A stretch of 64,000 bases of DNA from Photobacterium profundum (GCF_003026285.1 NZ_PYOD01000004.1:310001-374000), one strand, 5' to 3'; counted from the first letter of the stretch, positions 24,236 to 33,339 are shown. Translations and numbers: made by a program. Notes: generated by a model not told the origin, from the letters alone.

Positions 24236-26551
24236 ATGTTTCAGCTTATCGATAGGGCTATGCGTTGCTTTTTATTTATTCTAATTCTCTCTTTACCTTA
24301 TGTTAATGCAAGTAATACTGGTCAATTCACTGGCTGTTTAAGCTGCCATGAAGGGATAGCTGATTTTTCTGAAGGACCGATGACTCTGGCTATTACTGCA
24401 ATGTCAAAAACCTTTGATAAGCAAGGGTGTACAGTCTGTCATGGGGGAGACCCAACAGCTAAAGATAAAGAAAAGGCGCACGCTGGCTCCCCAGAGTTAC
24501 TGGTTGAATTAGGGGGTGCTCAGCATTTTTACCCTGATCCCGGCAGTATTTGGATAGCCGATAAAACGTGTGGTCTATGCCATGCTGGATATGTAGAACG
24601 AGTGAAAAAATCGCTCATGGGTACTGAAGCCGGTAAATTACAAGGTAACCTTTGGAGCTGGGGAATAGTTAATGATCATAATTCTAATTTGGGGAATTAT
24701 GATATTAAAGATGAAGATGGTCCTGTCCCCAATATAGGTACTCCAGCATATAAAAAATATATGACTCGTCTTGCTGAACAGCACCCTGATCAATTTCCCA
24801 TTGAATTATCACAAGTTCAAGATGTAAATGTTGATGATATTCCCGACCACCCCAACCTTGCTGGTATAACATATTCTAGACAGCAATGTCAGCGTTGCCA
24901 TGTTGGCGTTAGTGGTTCACAACGACGCGGTGATTTCCGTGGTACAGGCTGTTCATCATGTCATGTTCCTTATGGTGTTGAAGGTCTATATGAGGGGGAA
25001 GATCCCACAATAGATAAAACGGTGCCAGGGAAATTACTTGTTCACAAAATGCAGGCAACGCGTAAATCAAAGATCACTCATAATGGGCTCACATGGTCGG
25101 GAATACCGTCTGAAACATGCCGTAGTTGTCATAATCGCGGAAAGCGGGTTGGCCCAAGCTTTAATGGGATAATGGAGTTTCCTTATGGAAGTCCGTATAC
25201 CCCAACGGGTGGTAAGCAAGAAAGCCTGCATGGAAAATATTACACTGAAATTGAAGCTGATGTGCATCACCAGATCCCAAGCCGAGAAGGTAACCCTTCA
25301 GGTGGGCTTCTATGTCAGGATTGTCATACCTCTATTGATATGCACGGTGATGGCAATATTCCAGGTACAACTCTGGCACAGGTTGAAATTGAGTGCTCAG
25401 ATTGTCACGGCACGCCAAGTAAATTTCCTTGGGAATTACCGTTAGGTTATGGCGAAGAGTTCGGCGGTAAACTCGATGATAAAGCACGAGGTTTAGCCCA
25501 TAAACTACCGAAGTTCATGAAGGTGGCGACAGTTTATGAAAAACGTGATGGTTACTTGCTGTCAGCAAGGGGGAACCCACTCGGTAATGTCGTTAAAGAT
25601 GGCGATAAGGTGGTCGTGCACTCTGCTACTGGTTTAGACTTCAATGTGCCGGTATTAAAACAAATTGCAGATACCGATACTTGGAAAGACCCTTCAGCCA
25701 AAGTAGCCAAAATGGCCATTGATAAGCATATGGAAGGAATGGAGTGTTACGCCTGTCATGCCAATTGGGCACCTCAATGTTATGGCTGCCATATAACCGT
25801 TGATTACTCTGAAGGAAAACAAGATGCAGACTGGATTGCGAATGTGAATTCGGTGGGCAAAGATGGCCTAACACCAGATGCAGTATTAGGTTCGAAAGGA
25901 TTAAAATCGGCTGGTAAGGTTTCTGAAACGCGTTCGTACTTACGTTGGGAAACACCAATTTTGGGTATTAATGGCGAGGGTAGGGTAACCCCATTAATGC
26001 CAGGGTGTCAGGTGATAACGACCGTTATCGATAAGGATGGAAATACCGTTGTTCACAACAAACTTTGGGGTACACCTGAAGGCAACGGGTTAGATCACTC
26101 TCCTGTGCAGCCCCATACCATTGGGCGGAAATCAAGAGATTGTGAATCTTGCCATAGCGATCCTAAAACATTGGGTTACGGTATTAGTGATGGCGAGTAT
26201 ATGAGTAATATTAATAAGCCATACTATGCTGATCTCAAAGATGCTCAAGGTAAGGTTATTCCTAAAGAAGCCAAAGTTCAGATTCAACCCATCCCTGAAC
26301 TTGAGCATGATCTTTCGAAGATCGTCGATCGTGAAGAAGGTCAGATCGTTAGTATCGGTTCTCACTGGCCATTGGCTGGTCCGCTGCCCAAAGAGATGCG
26401 TGACAAAATGGAACGTTCCGGTACTTGCCTAGGCTGCCATAGCAAACAGCAAGATGAAGAGTTTTGGAACAAAGTTTCTCAGCCCGGGTTCTTGAATAAT
26501 GAGCAACACCAGAAGGCTGTACAAGAAGCAATTGAGGCGAAGGCTAAGTAA
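24236..26551 (+). CDS. Periplasmic twelve-haem cytochrome c
   Basis: A 771-residue secreted protein with a signal peptide (cut near residue 25) and twelve CxxCH motifs: CLSCH, CTVCH, CGLCH, CQRCH, CSSCH, CRSCH, CQDCH, CSDCH, CYACH, CYGCH, CESCH and CLGCH. There is no CxxCK, so it is not NrfA-like. The haem number exceeds those of octahaem reductases such as Otr or MccA. The long haem-free segment between the eighth and ninth motifs (about 110 residues) may be a substrate domain. With the NapC-type partner it should form a quinol-linked periplasmic respiratory enzyme. The terminal acceptor is unknown. Confidence 0.88.
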   Translation: MFQLIDRAMRCFLFILILSLPYVNASNTGQFTGCLSCHEGIADFSEGPMTLAITAMSKTFDKQGCTVCHGGDPTAKDKEKAHAGSPELLVELGGAQHFYPDPGSIWIADKTCGLCHAGYVERVKKSLMGTEAGKLQGNLWSWGIVNDHNSNLGNYDIKDEDGPVPNIGTPAYKKYMTRLAEQHPDQFPIELSQVQDVNVDDIPDHPNLAGITYSRQQCQRCHVGVSGSQRRGDFRGTGCSSCHVPYGVEGLYEGEDPTIDKTVPGKLLVHKMQATRKSKITHNGLTWSGIPSETCRSCHNRGKRVGPSFNGIMEFPYGSPYTPTGGKQESLHGKYYTEIEADVHHQIPSREGNPSGGLLCQDCHTSIDMHGDGNIPGTTLAQVEIECSDCHGTPSKFPWELPLGYGEEFGGKLDDKARGLAHKLPKFMKVATVYEKRDGYLLSARGNPLGNVVKDGDKVVVHSATGLDFNVPVLKQIADTDTWKDPSAKVAKMAIDKHMEGMECYACHANWAPQCYGCHITVDYSEGKQDADWIANVNSVGKDGLTPDAVLGSKGLKSAGKVSETRSYLRWETPILGINGEGRVTPLMPGCQVITTVIDKDGNTVVHNKLWGTPEGNGLDHSPVQPHTIGRKSRDCESCHSDPKTLGYGISDGEYMSNINKPYYADLKDAQGKVIPKEAKVQIQPIPELEHDLSKIVDREEGQIVSIGSHWPLAGPLPKEMRDKMERSGTCLGCHSKQQDEEFWNKVSQPGFLNNEQHQKAVQEAIEAKAK

Positions 26552-26606
26552 TACGGGTGCAATAACGTATAGCAAAGGGTGATTGTTTGCTAACTGAGTA
26601 GGAATT

Positions 26607-27005
26607 ATGAAAGTTAAAGTATTTTTTTCGTGGTTTCAAGCATTGAGTCTGACTATTTTGTTGTCGCTGAGTTCTGGGCTAAATGCAGAGTCTATTCATA
26701 AAAATGGTCATTTGAACTTTCAAGAGTTTGCTGAAATTTGTCTTGAAGGCGAGGCTGATGCCAGAGATGGTGCAGAATATGAGGTCTGGTGTGAGTTGTA
26801 TCTCGCAGGATATGCTCAGGCTCTTGTTGAAAGTAAAACGGATAATATTTGTATATCACAAGAGCTCAATTGGTTAGACAAACTTAGATGGGATTTCGTC
26901 TATTGGTATTATCAGAATAAAGCGAAGCACCAGAACTCTTTAGCGAGTGGTATGTTGGCATTTTTCCAAGAAAAATATGGATGTGGAACCAACCAGTCTG
27001 AATAG
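26607..27005 (+). CDS. Secreted small protein, Rap1a/Tai-like
   Basis: A 132-residue protein with a signal peptide ending at LNA. The mature part has four cysteines, in FAEICLEGE, EVWCELYLAGYAQAL, NICISQEL and KYGCG. This cysteine and helix pattern resembles the Rap1a/Tai immunity-type domain, which many periplasmic proteins of unknown role share. It follows the twelve-haem cytochrome gene by 55 nt with its own TAGGA ribosome binding site, so it is probably in the same operon and could help cytochrome assembly or function. The family call is tentative. Confidence 0.6.
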   Translation: MKVKVFFSWFQALSLTILLSLSSGLNAESIHKNGHLNFQEFAEICLEGEADARDGAEYEVWCELYLAGYAQALVESKTDNICISQELNWLDKLRWDFVYWYYQNKAKHQNSLASGMLAFFQEKYGCGTNQSE

Positions 27006-27054
27006 ACAGCGTTGATTTGTTCACCATAAGAACTGATGTGTAAATCATAGAAAG

Positions 27055-27078
27055 GCTGCCAGTAGGTGGCTTTTTTTT
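27055..27078 (+). terminator. Rho-independent terminator
   Basis: A 6-bp stem (GCTGCC and GGTGGC, one G-T pair) with loop AGTA is followed by eight T. It closes the cytochrome operon. Confidence 0.85.
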
Positions 27079-27197
27079 ACGTTATAAGAGCGTGATTTTT
27101 ATTTTATCTTTTACCCTTGACCTTCCCGTAACTGTAAGGATTAAGCTCTTTCCATACCATCGAGACATTAGATTAAAACGCCTAAGAAGGTAACGCT

Positions 27198-27440
27198 ATG
27201 AACCAGACAATTACAATGTTCTTTTTAGGAGTCTCGGTATTAGTAGGTTTAGCTTTTGCAAATTTTCTCATCATCGACGTTATGCCGCAGAAAGGCGGTG
27301 TATGGGGTGTTGTAGAGGTAAATGATATACCACAAGCGGCTATGGATGTTGTCGTTACACAGGAATTGGCTGGTAAAGGTATGCACTCTAAGGTAATGAC
27401 AACCATTAAAAGCTCAGGCGTGAAAATGATGGACTGCTAG
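27198..27440 (+). CDS. Small membrane-anchored hypothetical protein
   Basis: An 80-residue protein with one N-terminal hydrophobic segment (MFFLGVSVLVGLAFANFLII) and a soluble tail holding VMPQKGGVWGVVEVNDIPQAA. It has an AAGG ribosome binding site. I do not recognise the family. The tail is probably periplasmic. It lies past the terminator of the cytochrome operon, 70 nt before another small membrane protein, and the two may be one transcript. Confidence 0.5.
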   Translation: MNQTITMFFLGVSVLVGLAFANFLIIDVMPQKGGVWGVVEVNDIPQAAMDVVVTQELAGKGMHSKVMTTIKSSGVKMMDC

Positions 27441-27510
27441 CGTGGGCAACTAACAACGTATAGCAGAAAAATTGAACATAAAAGTACAAGTAAGTTAAAA
27501 AACCAAAAAG

Positions 27511-27759
27511 ATGAAGGTTAATATCACCATGAAAATGAACACTAAAAAGCTATGTAAAATAATCTGTGCACTGTGTTTAGGAATACCGGTAGCGTACTTT
27601 CTTTTTCTTGGTAACTTTACGCTTGCCGCTCTCAGCGGAATAGCCATCCAGTTGATTTTCTGCGGTGCAATGATGTTTATGATGATGAAAATGATGGGCT
27701 GTAACGATAAGAAAGACAAAGCACAAGACGATGGCGACCTGATTAAAGATACTGAGTGA
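27511..27759 (+). CDS. Small two-TM hypothetical protein
   Basis: An 82-residue protein; an internal ATG at 27529 is an alternative start. Two hydrophobic segments (about residues 12-33 and 37-60) are followed by a run of methionine and lysine and an acidic tail. Methionine-rich segments can bind copper, but the pattern here (MMFMMMKMMGC) may be compositional. No family is recognised. It is followed by a hairpin. Confidence 0.45.
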   Translation: MKVNITMKMNTKKLCKIICALCLGIPVAYFLFLGNFTLAALSGIAIQLIFCGAMMFMMMKMMGCNDKKDKAQDDGDLIKDTE

Positions 27760-27780
27760 GAATAGAACAATAAGTTAATA

Positions 27781-27811
27781 AAGAAAGTTATCAGCGAAGA
27801 CTAACTTTCTT
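27781..27811. terminator. Bidirectional hairpin terminator
   Basis: A perfect 10-bp stem (AAGAAAGTTA and TAACTTTCTT) with an 11-nt loop between convergent genes. On the minus strand a T-rich tail follows. Three ATCAGT units come just after it on the plus strand. Confidence 0.75.
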
Positions 27812-27864
27812 ATCAGTATCAGTATCAGTAGAGTTAGGTGTGTTTTAGACATCCGTTATTTTAG

Positions 27865-28539
27865 CTATTGCTTGGGGAAGGCGATGATTTTTAAATTATC
27901 TGCAATGATTAACGTTGCTTCAGTCGCCTGTTGAACCTCTTCGACCGTATATTCTGGGGCAATTTCTGTTAATAGCATCCCTTCTGGTGTTATTTCAATA
28001 ACACCCATTTCAGTGATGATCATATTAACTTGATGGGTGGCTGTTAGCGGCAATGTGCAGTGGTTTAATAGCTTATGTTTGCCTCTCGCTGTGTGCTCCA
28101 TTGATACAATCACTTTCTTAGCACCCACCACAAGATCCATCGCGCCACCCATGCCGGGAACCATCTTGCCCGGTATAATCCAGTTAGCTAGATTACCTTG
28201 TTCATCAACCTGCAATGCACCCAAAACGGTGACATCAACATGACCACCACGAATAATCGCAAATGAGTCGGCACTATTGAAGTAGCTCGCGCCTGCTGCT
28301 GCGGTAATAGGTTGTCCGCCTGCGTTAACCAAATCAGGGTCGGTATTGGTAATATCAGCTAAGCCTGCAATGCCGAGTAGCCCGTTTTCAGATTGTAAAA
28401 TCAGTTCGATATCACAATCAATTTCATTGGCAACAAGAGACGGCATTCCGATGCCTAAATTCACCACATCACCATCGTTCAGCTCTTGTGCCACACGCCA
28501 TGCGATATTGCGACGAATTTGATGCTTATCTAGTGCCAT
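27865..28539 (-). CDS. atoA: CoA-transferase subunit B (acetoacetate/butyrate type)
   Basis: The ATG at 28539 follows GGGAGGA and directly abuts the stop of the subunit A gene; an upstream in-frame ATG at 28569 is less likely. The 224-residue product has VNLGIGMPSLV near residues 25-35 and the catalytic-glutamate motif SENGLLGIAG near 49-58, as in the AtoA/ScoB beta subunit. Together with subunit A it moves CoA between acyl-CoA and a short-chain or 3-oxo acid. The order thiolase, A, B on one strand supports an acetoacetate or short-chain fatty-acid pathway. Confidence 0.92.
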   Translation of the reverse strand: MALDKHQIRRNIAWRVAQELNDGDVVNLGIGMPSLVANEIDCDIELILQSENGLLGIAGLADITNTDPDLVNAGGQPITAAAGASYFNSADSFAIIRGGHVDVTVLGALQVDEQGNLANWIIPGKMVPGMGGAMDLVVGAKKVIVSMEHTARGKHKLLNHCTLPLTATHQVNMIITEMGVIEITPEGMLLTEIAPEYTVEEVQQATEATLIIADNLKIIAFPKQ

Positions 28540-28540
28540 A

Positions 28541-29194
28541 TTATTTTCCTCCCTGATAAACATAATCAACGAACAAACCTGGAGTATGAACGCATTCTGG
28601 TTCTATCTGACCTACATCGACGAGCGCTTCAGCTTCGACTATGACTAAGTCAGCCGCGGTTGCCATTAACGGGTTGAAATTTTGAGTGGTCTTTTTGTAA
28701 AATACATTGCCTTTGGTATCGACAATAGAACCCCGAATAAAGGCTAAATCAGCACGAAGGGGCTTCTCTAATAAGAAATCTTCACCATCTACTGTGATAA
28801 CTTGTTTGTTTTCCGCAACGAGTGTGCCTAAGCCTGTTGGTGTTAGAATGCCACCGAGACCTGCGCCTCCCGCCCGAATTCTTTCGGCTAATGTACCTTG
28901 TGGTACTAACTCAACATCGAGTTCACTGGCATTCATTTGGTTGCCGGTTTCTGGGTTGGTTCCAACATGCGATGCGAACAGCTTCTTGATTCGGCGTTCT
29001 GAAATAAGTCGACCTGAACCTGTAATTGGGGTGCCAGTATCGGTGGTGATCAAGGTGATATCTTTGATGTTATGTGCAAGTAAAATATCAATTAAGCCTT
29101 CAGGGGCGCCATTTGCCATGAACCCCCCGATCATGATTGTCATGCCGTCATGGAGTTTGTTGGCGATAGCTTCTGCTGAAATCATTTTTTTCAT
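28541..29194 (-). CDS. atoD: CoA-transferase subunit A (acetoacetate/butyrate type)
   Basis: A 217-residue alpha subunit. The N-terminal MIGGFMANGAPEGLIDILL is the CoA-transferase signature, and GAGLGGILTPTGLGTLVAE (residues about 110-128) is the second block. It pairs with the beta subunit encoded right after it, with no gap. It is 27 nt downstream of the thiolase gene, with an AAAGGA ribosome binding site. Length and motifs are normal for the family. The preferred acid (acetoacetate, butyrate or succinate) cannot be fixed from sequence. Confidence 0.92.
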   Translation of the reverse strand: MKKMISAEAIANKLHDGMTIMIGGFMANGAPEGLIDILLAHNIKDITLITTDTGTPITGSGRLISERRIKKLFASHVGTNPETGNQMNASELDVELVPQGTLAERIRAGGAGLGGILTPTGLGTLVAENKQVITVDGEDFLLEKPLRADLAFIRGSIVDTKGNVFYKKTTQNFNPLMATAADLVIVEAEALVDVGQIEPECVHTPGLFVDYVYQGGK

Positions 29195-29221
29195 GTTGTG
29201 TTCCTTTCTACATTCTTAGGC

Positions 29222-30433
29222 TTATTTCGAGCAACGACGAACGATAACGGCTGTGCCCATACCACCGCCTATACATAGCGATGCCAATCCATACTCTTTG
29301 TTTTGACGTTCTAATTCATAGATAAGGCTAACGAGAATACGGTTGCCTGAGGAACCTAACGGATGCCCAAGTGCGATGGCACCACCGTTATGATTAGTGC
29401 GATCTAATATCCACTGTTGATCGATGTCGTGTTGTTCGGCTAATTGTTTAACCACGCCGAGTGCTTGCGCTGCAAACGCTTCATTTAATTCAAAGTATTC
29501 AATATTACTTAGCGATAATTGGGTTTTATCGAGTACATTCGCAATTGCAGGTACAGGCCCTAGTCCCATAACATCAGGTGAAACCCCAGCTTGGCCGTAA
29601 CCCACAATTTCAGCAATAGGTTCTAATTGGTAACGTTCAACCGCTGATTTAGATGCCAGAATAATCGCCGCAGCACCATCATTAATACCTGATGCATTAC
29701 CTGCTGTTACTGTTCCATCTTTCTTGAAGGCTGGACGTAAGTTAGCGAGCGATTCTGTTGTGGTATCCGTTTTTGGGTATTCATCGGTTTCAATGCAATT
29801 TTGTTGGCGACGGTGAGTTACATTTACAGGCTCTATTTCAGTTTTAAAGCCATGACTTTCTAGTGCTATTGCTGCGTTTTTTTGGCTAGAGAGGGCAAAA
29901 GCATCTTGTTCTTCTCGCGATATATTGAGTTTTTCAGCGATATTTTCAGCAGTAATACCCATGTGATATTGATTAAATACATCGGTTAGCCCGTCTTTAA
30001 TAATACTGTCTTCAATGGTTTGGTTACCCATTCGAACACCAGCACGCATTTGATAAGGCTGTAAAAAAGGGGCTTGAGACATATTTTCCATTCCACAAGC
30101 CACAATAATTTCAGCATCACCTGAACGAATATGGCTAGCAGCATCCATGACTGTTTTCATGCCGCTACCGCAAATCATGTTAAGGGTATAAGCGGGCACC
30201 GTGTCGGGAATACCTGCGGCGATTGCAGCTTGTCTGCCTGGCCCCATGCCGATACCTGCACTTAATACATTACCCACAATCACTTCGTCGATAAGCGTTG
30301 GGTCAAGTTGGCACTGATTCAATGCCCCGCGAATGGCAATGGCACCCAGTTCTGGCGCAGGTACAGGGGCTAGAGAGCCGTTAAAACTGCCAATAGGAGT
30401 ACGCTTTGCAGCTACGATGTAAATGGGTTCCAT
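29222..30433 (-). CDS. atoB: Acetyl-CoA acetyltransferase (thiolase)
   Basis: A 403-residue thiolase. The acyl-enzyme cysteine is in NMICGSGMKTV (residue about 88), the histidine in NHNGGAIALGHPLGSSG (about 349-365), and the second cysteine in SLCIGGGMGTA near the C-terminus. It condenses two acetyl-CoA or cleaves acetoacetyl-CoA. It is first in the thiolase and CoA-transferase operon, so acetoacetate activated by the transferase can be split to acetyl-CoA. An AGGAT ribosome binding site precedes the ATG. A perfect palindrome lies about 90 nt upstream. Confidence 0.95.
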   Translation of the reverse strand: MEPIYIVAAKRTPIGSFNGSLAPVPAPELGAIAIRGALNQCQLDPTLIDEVIVGNVLSAGIGMGPGRQAAIAAGIPDTVPAYTLNMICGSGMKTVMDAASHIRSGDAEIIVACGMENMSQAPFLQPYQMRAGVRMGNQTIEDSIIKDGLTDVFNQYHMGITAENIAEKLNISREEQDAFALSSQKNAAIALESHGFKTEIEPVNVTHRRQQNCIETDEYPKTDTTTESLANLRPAFKKDGTVTAGNASGINDGAAAIILASKSAVERYQLEPIAEIVGYGQAGVSPDVMGLGPVPAIANVLDKTQLSLSNIEYFELNEAFAAQALGVVKQLAEQHDIDQQWILDRTNHNGGAIALGHPLGSSGNRILVSLIYELERQNKEYGLASLCIGGGMGTAVIVRRCSK

Positions 30434-30520
30434 AACTTCATCCTGTTTTCATGGATTATCGAATACAGATTCAGTGTAAAAGGATGTTTGATTTGGGTGT
30501 TATAGCCATAAGCTCAAACC

Positions 30521-30542
30521 CGGTTTGCAAAAATGCAAACCG
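30521..30542. promoter_or_regulatory. Perfect palindrome in a divergent promoter region
   Basis: CGGTTTGCA and TGCAAACCG are separated by AAAA. The site lies between the start of the thiolase operon and the start of the sugar isomerase gene, where a repressor operator would be expected. The binding protein is unknown. Confidence 0.6.
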
Positions 30543-30607
30543 CTATGCGAGAAAAAGTCCGTATAGTAGAAATGGTCAAAAATTCCTGTATATAAAAGGA
30601 GTAGAAC

Positions 30608-31498
30608 ATGAGTTATTTGATTGCGTGTGCACCTTGCTGCTGGGGTGTAGAGTCGGCTGATAACCCTCATAATCCAGATTGGATGCATGTATTACATGAA
30701 ACCAATGAGGCTGGCTTTGCGGGATTAGAACTTGGCCCATATGGCTTTATGCCGCTAGATGCTGATTCAGTGAGTACGGCTTTATTTTTGAAACAACTGG
30801 AGATTTGTGCAGGAACGATTTTCGAACCGTTATCTGATATTGATAGCCAAATTAACATACTCAATAAAACAAAAACGCTGTGTGCTTTATTACAAAAAAT
30901 CGGTGCCGATAAGTTGGTTGTTATCGATTGTGTGAATGATGTTCGTAGTCAGTTTGCAGGGCTAAGCGATTTAGCGCCACGGTTAGAAAATGGTAAATGG
31001 TCGGTGATGATGAATACTATTCGCCAGATCAGTGCGATTGCTAAAGCATTTGATATTCGTGCGGTTGTTCACCCCCATGCTGGTGGCTATATCGAATATG
31101 AAGATGAAGTCGACCGTATGTTGGCAGAATTGACGCATGATGAAGTAGGGCTATGCCTTGATACGGGTCACTTATATTATGCAGGAATGGATCCCGCGAA
31201 GAGTTTGAAGCAGTATGCGAATCGGTTAGATTACGTGCACTTTAAAGATGTAAATGATGCTGTATTGCGCAGTGTTATTGAATCTCGGGTTGGTTTTTGG
31301 CAAGCATGTGCTGATGGAGTGATGTGTCCGATTGGTGAAGGTGCTGTTGATTATGATGCTGTTCAACAAGTGTTGACTGAAATTGGTTACACCGGGTGGA
31401 TCACCATAGAGCAAGAGCGCGATCCTCGTAATTCATCCACAACGCTGCCTGATATAAAGCGCAGTCGTAAGTACTTAGCTAAAAGAGGTTTTGGCTAG
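30608..31498 (+). CDS. Sugar phosphate isomerase/epimerase-like TIM-barrel protein
   Basis: A 296-residue protein of the AP-endonuclease-2-like TIM-barrel family (IolE/inosose dehydratase and hexulose epimerase relatives). Metal-site blocks are HPHAGGYIEYEDE (about residues 157-169), CLDTGHLYYAG (about 184-194), YVHFKDV and GWITIEQERDP near the end. The substrate is not evident. The ribosome binding site is a strong AAAGGAG. A terminator follows the stop, so it is probably its own unit, divergent from the thiolase operon. Confidence 0.82.
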   Translation: MSYLIACAPCCWGVESADNPHNPDWMHVLHETNEAGFAGLELGPYGFMPLDADSVSTALFLKQLEICAGTIFEPLSDIDSQINILNKTKTLCALLQKIGADKLVVIDCVNDVRSQFAGLSDLAPRLENGKWSVMMNTIRQISAIAKAFDIRAVVHPHAGGYIEYEDEVDRMLAELTHDEVGLCLDTGHLYYAGMDPAKSLKQYANRLDYVHFKDVNDAVLRSVIESRVGFWQACADGVMCPIGEGAVDYDAVQQVLTEIGYTGWITIEQERDPRNSSTTLPDIKRSRKYLAKRGFG

Positions 31499-31502
31499 GA
31501 TT

Positions 31503-31532
31503 GAACTGTTAAGAAACAGCTCTTTTGTCTTT
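31503..31532 (+). terminator. Probable rho-independent terminator
   Basis: An 8-bp stem with one mismatch (GAACTGTT and AACAGCTC) is followed by TTTTGTCTTT, starting 4 nt after the isomerase stop. Confidence 0.65.
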
Positions 31533-31555
31533 ATGATCGTAGATGGATAAATTAT

Positions 31556-32314
31556 ATGATCGTTTCCGATCCTTGGTTTTATGTTACTGCAGTTCCAGCA
31601 GTATTGATCTATGGGATCGGTAAAGGTGGTTTGGGCGGCGCATTAGGTATTATTGCCGTTCCATTAATGGCATTAACAATTGCTCCCACTCAAGCTGCCG
31701 CGATTCTTTTACCCATCTTATGTTTAATGGATGTCTTTGCGATAAAAGAGCATTACCGACATGCAGATTATACTCAGATCAAGTTAATGCTACCCGGCGC
31801 GGTGGTAGGGGTTGTACTTGCTGGTTTATTTTTGAGTGTTACGCCGGAAGCGGGATTGAAATTGTTAATAGGTGGCTTATCACTTTTGTTTTGTTTACAG
31901 TACATTGCCTCTAGAAACAAAGTAAAGAAAAAACTGGGAGTGGTATCGGGTGTAATAACTGCTTGGTTTTGGAGTGTGCTTAGCGGTTTTTCGAGTACAG
32001 CCATTCATGCTGGTGGCGGCCCCGCGAGTATTTATTTGTTACCGTTAAAGCTTGATAAAGTCGTGCTTGTTGCGACTATGGCTGTGCTGTTTGGCATTAT
32101 CAATTTATTTAAATTAGTACCTTACACATTACTCGGCGAGTTTGATCAAACCAATCTATTAACCGCGCTCGTATTAATGCCGCTAGCCCCTGTTGGGGTA
32201 AAATTAGGTATTAAAATATTGCACCGCGTTAGCCAAGATTTGATATATAAATTGTGTTACTTCTTTTTATTTTTATCTGGCAGTAAATTATTTTGGGATG
32301 GACTTGCGTTGTAA
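31556..32314 (+). CDS. TauE/SafE family membrane transporter
   Basis: A 252-residue inner-membrane protein with seven or eight hydrophobic segments. The glycine-rich GIGKGGLGGALGIIAVPLMAL near the N-terminus and GFSSTAIHAGGGPASIYLLP in the middle are the two repeated signatures of the TauE/SafE family. Members export sulfite, sulfoacetate or other organic anions. The neighbours (sugar isomerase, KdgM-like porin) do not fix the substrate. A weak terminator precedes it, so expression may be partly independent. Confidence 0.88.
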   Translation: MIVSDPWFYVTAVPAVLIYGIGKGGLGGALGIIAVPLMALTIAPTQAAAILLPILCLMDVFAIKEHYRHADYTQIKLMLPGAVVGVVLAGLFLSVTPEAGLKLLIGGLSLLFCLQYIASRNKVKKKLGVVSGVITAWFWSVLSGFSSTAIHAGGGPASIYLLPLKLDKVVLVATMAVLFGIINLFKLVPYTLLGEFDQTNLLTALVLMPLAPVGVKLGIKILHRVSQDLIYKLCYFFLFLSGSKLFWDGLAL

Positions 32315-32527
32315 CGCACAGTTTCATAATCAGACGCAACGTTGTTGGGTGGTACGAAAGTATTTCTCCTCAGAATCCCATTTTTGCTCCTCAAAAGTGT
32401 GATTTAAATTCAACTCGAATCTTCATACAGCGAATGTACGATAATACTTTTTACAGTCAGAAGAATTAGGTTTTATATGAGCGCTTAAATAATTCTATTT
32501 TTATAAAACACTTTATAAAGGTTAAAT

Positions 32528-33271
32528 ATGAAAGCGAAAAGCCTACTATTTACAGCTATCTTGGCTGTTACTTCTGCTTCTACTGTTGCGAGTGAAACGA
32601 AACTTGATGTTCGGTTTGGTAACAATACTAATTCTGATATTAAAGATAGCCGTGTAAAGTTTATGCACACTTTTGACTCAGGGTTTTATTTCAGTGCAGA
32701 GGCTGCACAGATTCATAATGATGGTTATTTTGCAGGTAATGATTCAAATGATCCGGATACTAATGGGTTAAAAGCAGCCGCACAAGAATTTGAAGCTACG
32801 TATAAATTCCAGATTAATGATGATTGGTTTTGGTCTCCAGGCTTAGTTATGGTCACAGCCCCGAATTGGACAGAATATCGCCCTTATTTAAAGCTTGGGA
32901 CAGTATTTGATAATGGATTATCGGTAACCAGTCGTTACCGCTACAATTGGTCGAATGATGCGAACGGTAAAAACAAACTTGATGGTAGTGGAACGACGCG
33001 TGGTGCATCAAACCAGTTCGATCTTTGGTTATCGAAGAGCTTTGGTGATGTTGGGCTGATGTATAACCCTCGCTACCGATTCCAAGATGGTGTCGATCAA
33101 GGCACAGGGCGAGATGATTATTGGGAGCATACGGTAATGGTTAATTACAAGTTAAATGAGACTTGGACGCCTTACATGGAATTAGTCTCTGTCGACGAAA
33201 CTTATGTTGATGAAAATGGTAAGCGAGAAAATGATTATGCTATTCGTTTGGGGTTTGTTATGACTTTATAG
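32528..33271 (+). CDS. KdgM-type outer-membrane porin
   Basis: A 247-residue protein with a signal peptide ending at STVA. The mature part alternates polar and hydrophobic residues through about twelve beta strands (KLDVRFGN, GFYFSAEAAQI, TYKFQINDDWFWSPG, YRPYLKLG and so on) and ends in IRLGFVMTL with a hydrophobic terminus expected for an outer-membrane barrel. This is the KdgM/NanC oligosaccharide porin family, which admits acidic oligosaccharides. It precedes the glycosylglycerate locus and may bring the charged glycoside across the outer membrane. An AAAGG ribosome binding site and a downstream hairpin flank it. Confidence 0.85.
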   Translation: MKAKSLLFTAILAVTSASTVASETKLDVRFGNNTNSDIKDSRVKFMHTFDSGFYFSAEAAQIHNDGYFAGNDSNDPDTNGLKAAAQEFEATYKFQINDDWFWSPGLVMVTAPNWTEYRPYLKLGTVFDNGLSVTSRYRYNWSNDANGKNKLDGSGTTRGASNQFDLWLSKSFGDVGLMYNPRYRFQDGVDQGTGRDDYWEHTVMVNYKLNETWTPYMELVSVDETYVDENGKRENDYAIRLGFVMTL

Positions 33272-33305
33272 TGTTTAATATTTAAAACTAAGACAACGAA
33301 TGATT

Positions 33306-33329
33306 AAGAGCTGCTAATGTGCAGCTCTT
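33306..33329. terminator. Bidirectional terminator
   Basis: A perfect 9-bp stem (AAGAGCTGC and GCAGCTCTT) with a 6-nt loop lies between the convergent porin and RpiR genes. Confidence 0.85.
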
Positions 33330-33339
33330 TAGTAAAAGA

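Noticed and set aside
24236-26551. NrfA, octahaem tetrathionate reductase or MccA/SirA sulfite reductase
   Set aside because: Twelve CxxCH motifs and no CxxCK do not fit NrfA, and the count is too high for the octahaem families.
27812-27832. ATCAGT tandem repeat as a phase-variable element
   Set aside because: Only three units, in intergenic DNA after a terminator. Probably chance.
32398-32413. CRP site upstream of the KdgM-like porin gene
   Set aside because: One half-site (TGTGA) is exact but the other (TTCAA) matches poorly, so I do not list it as a feature.
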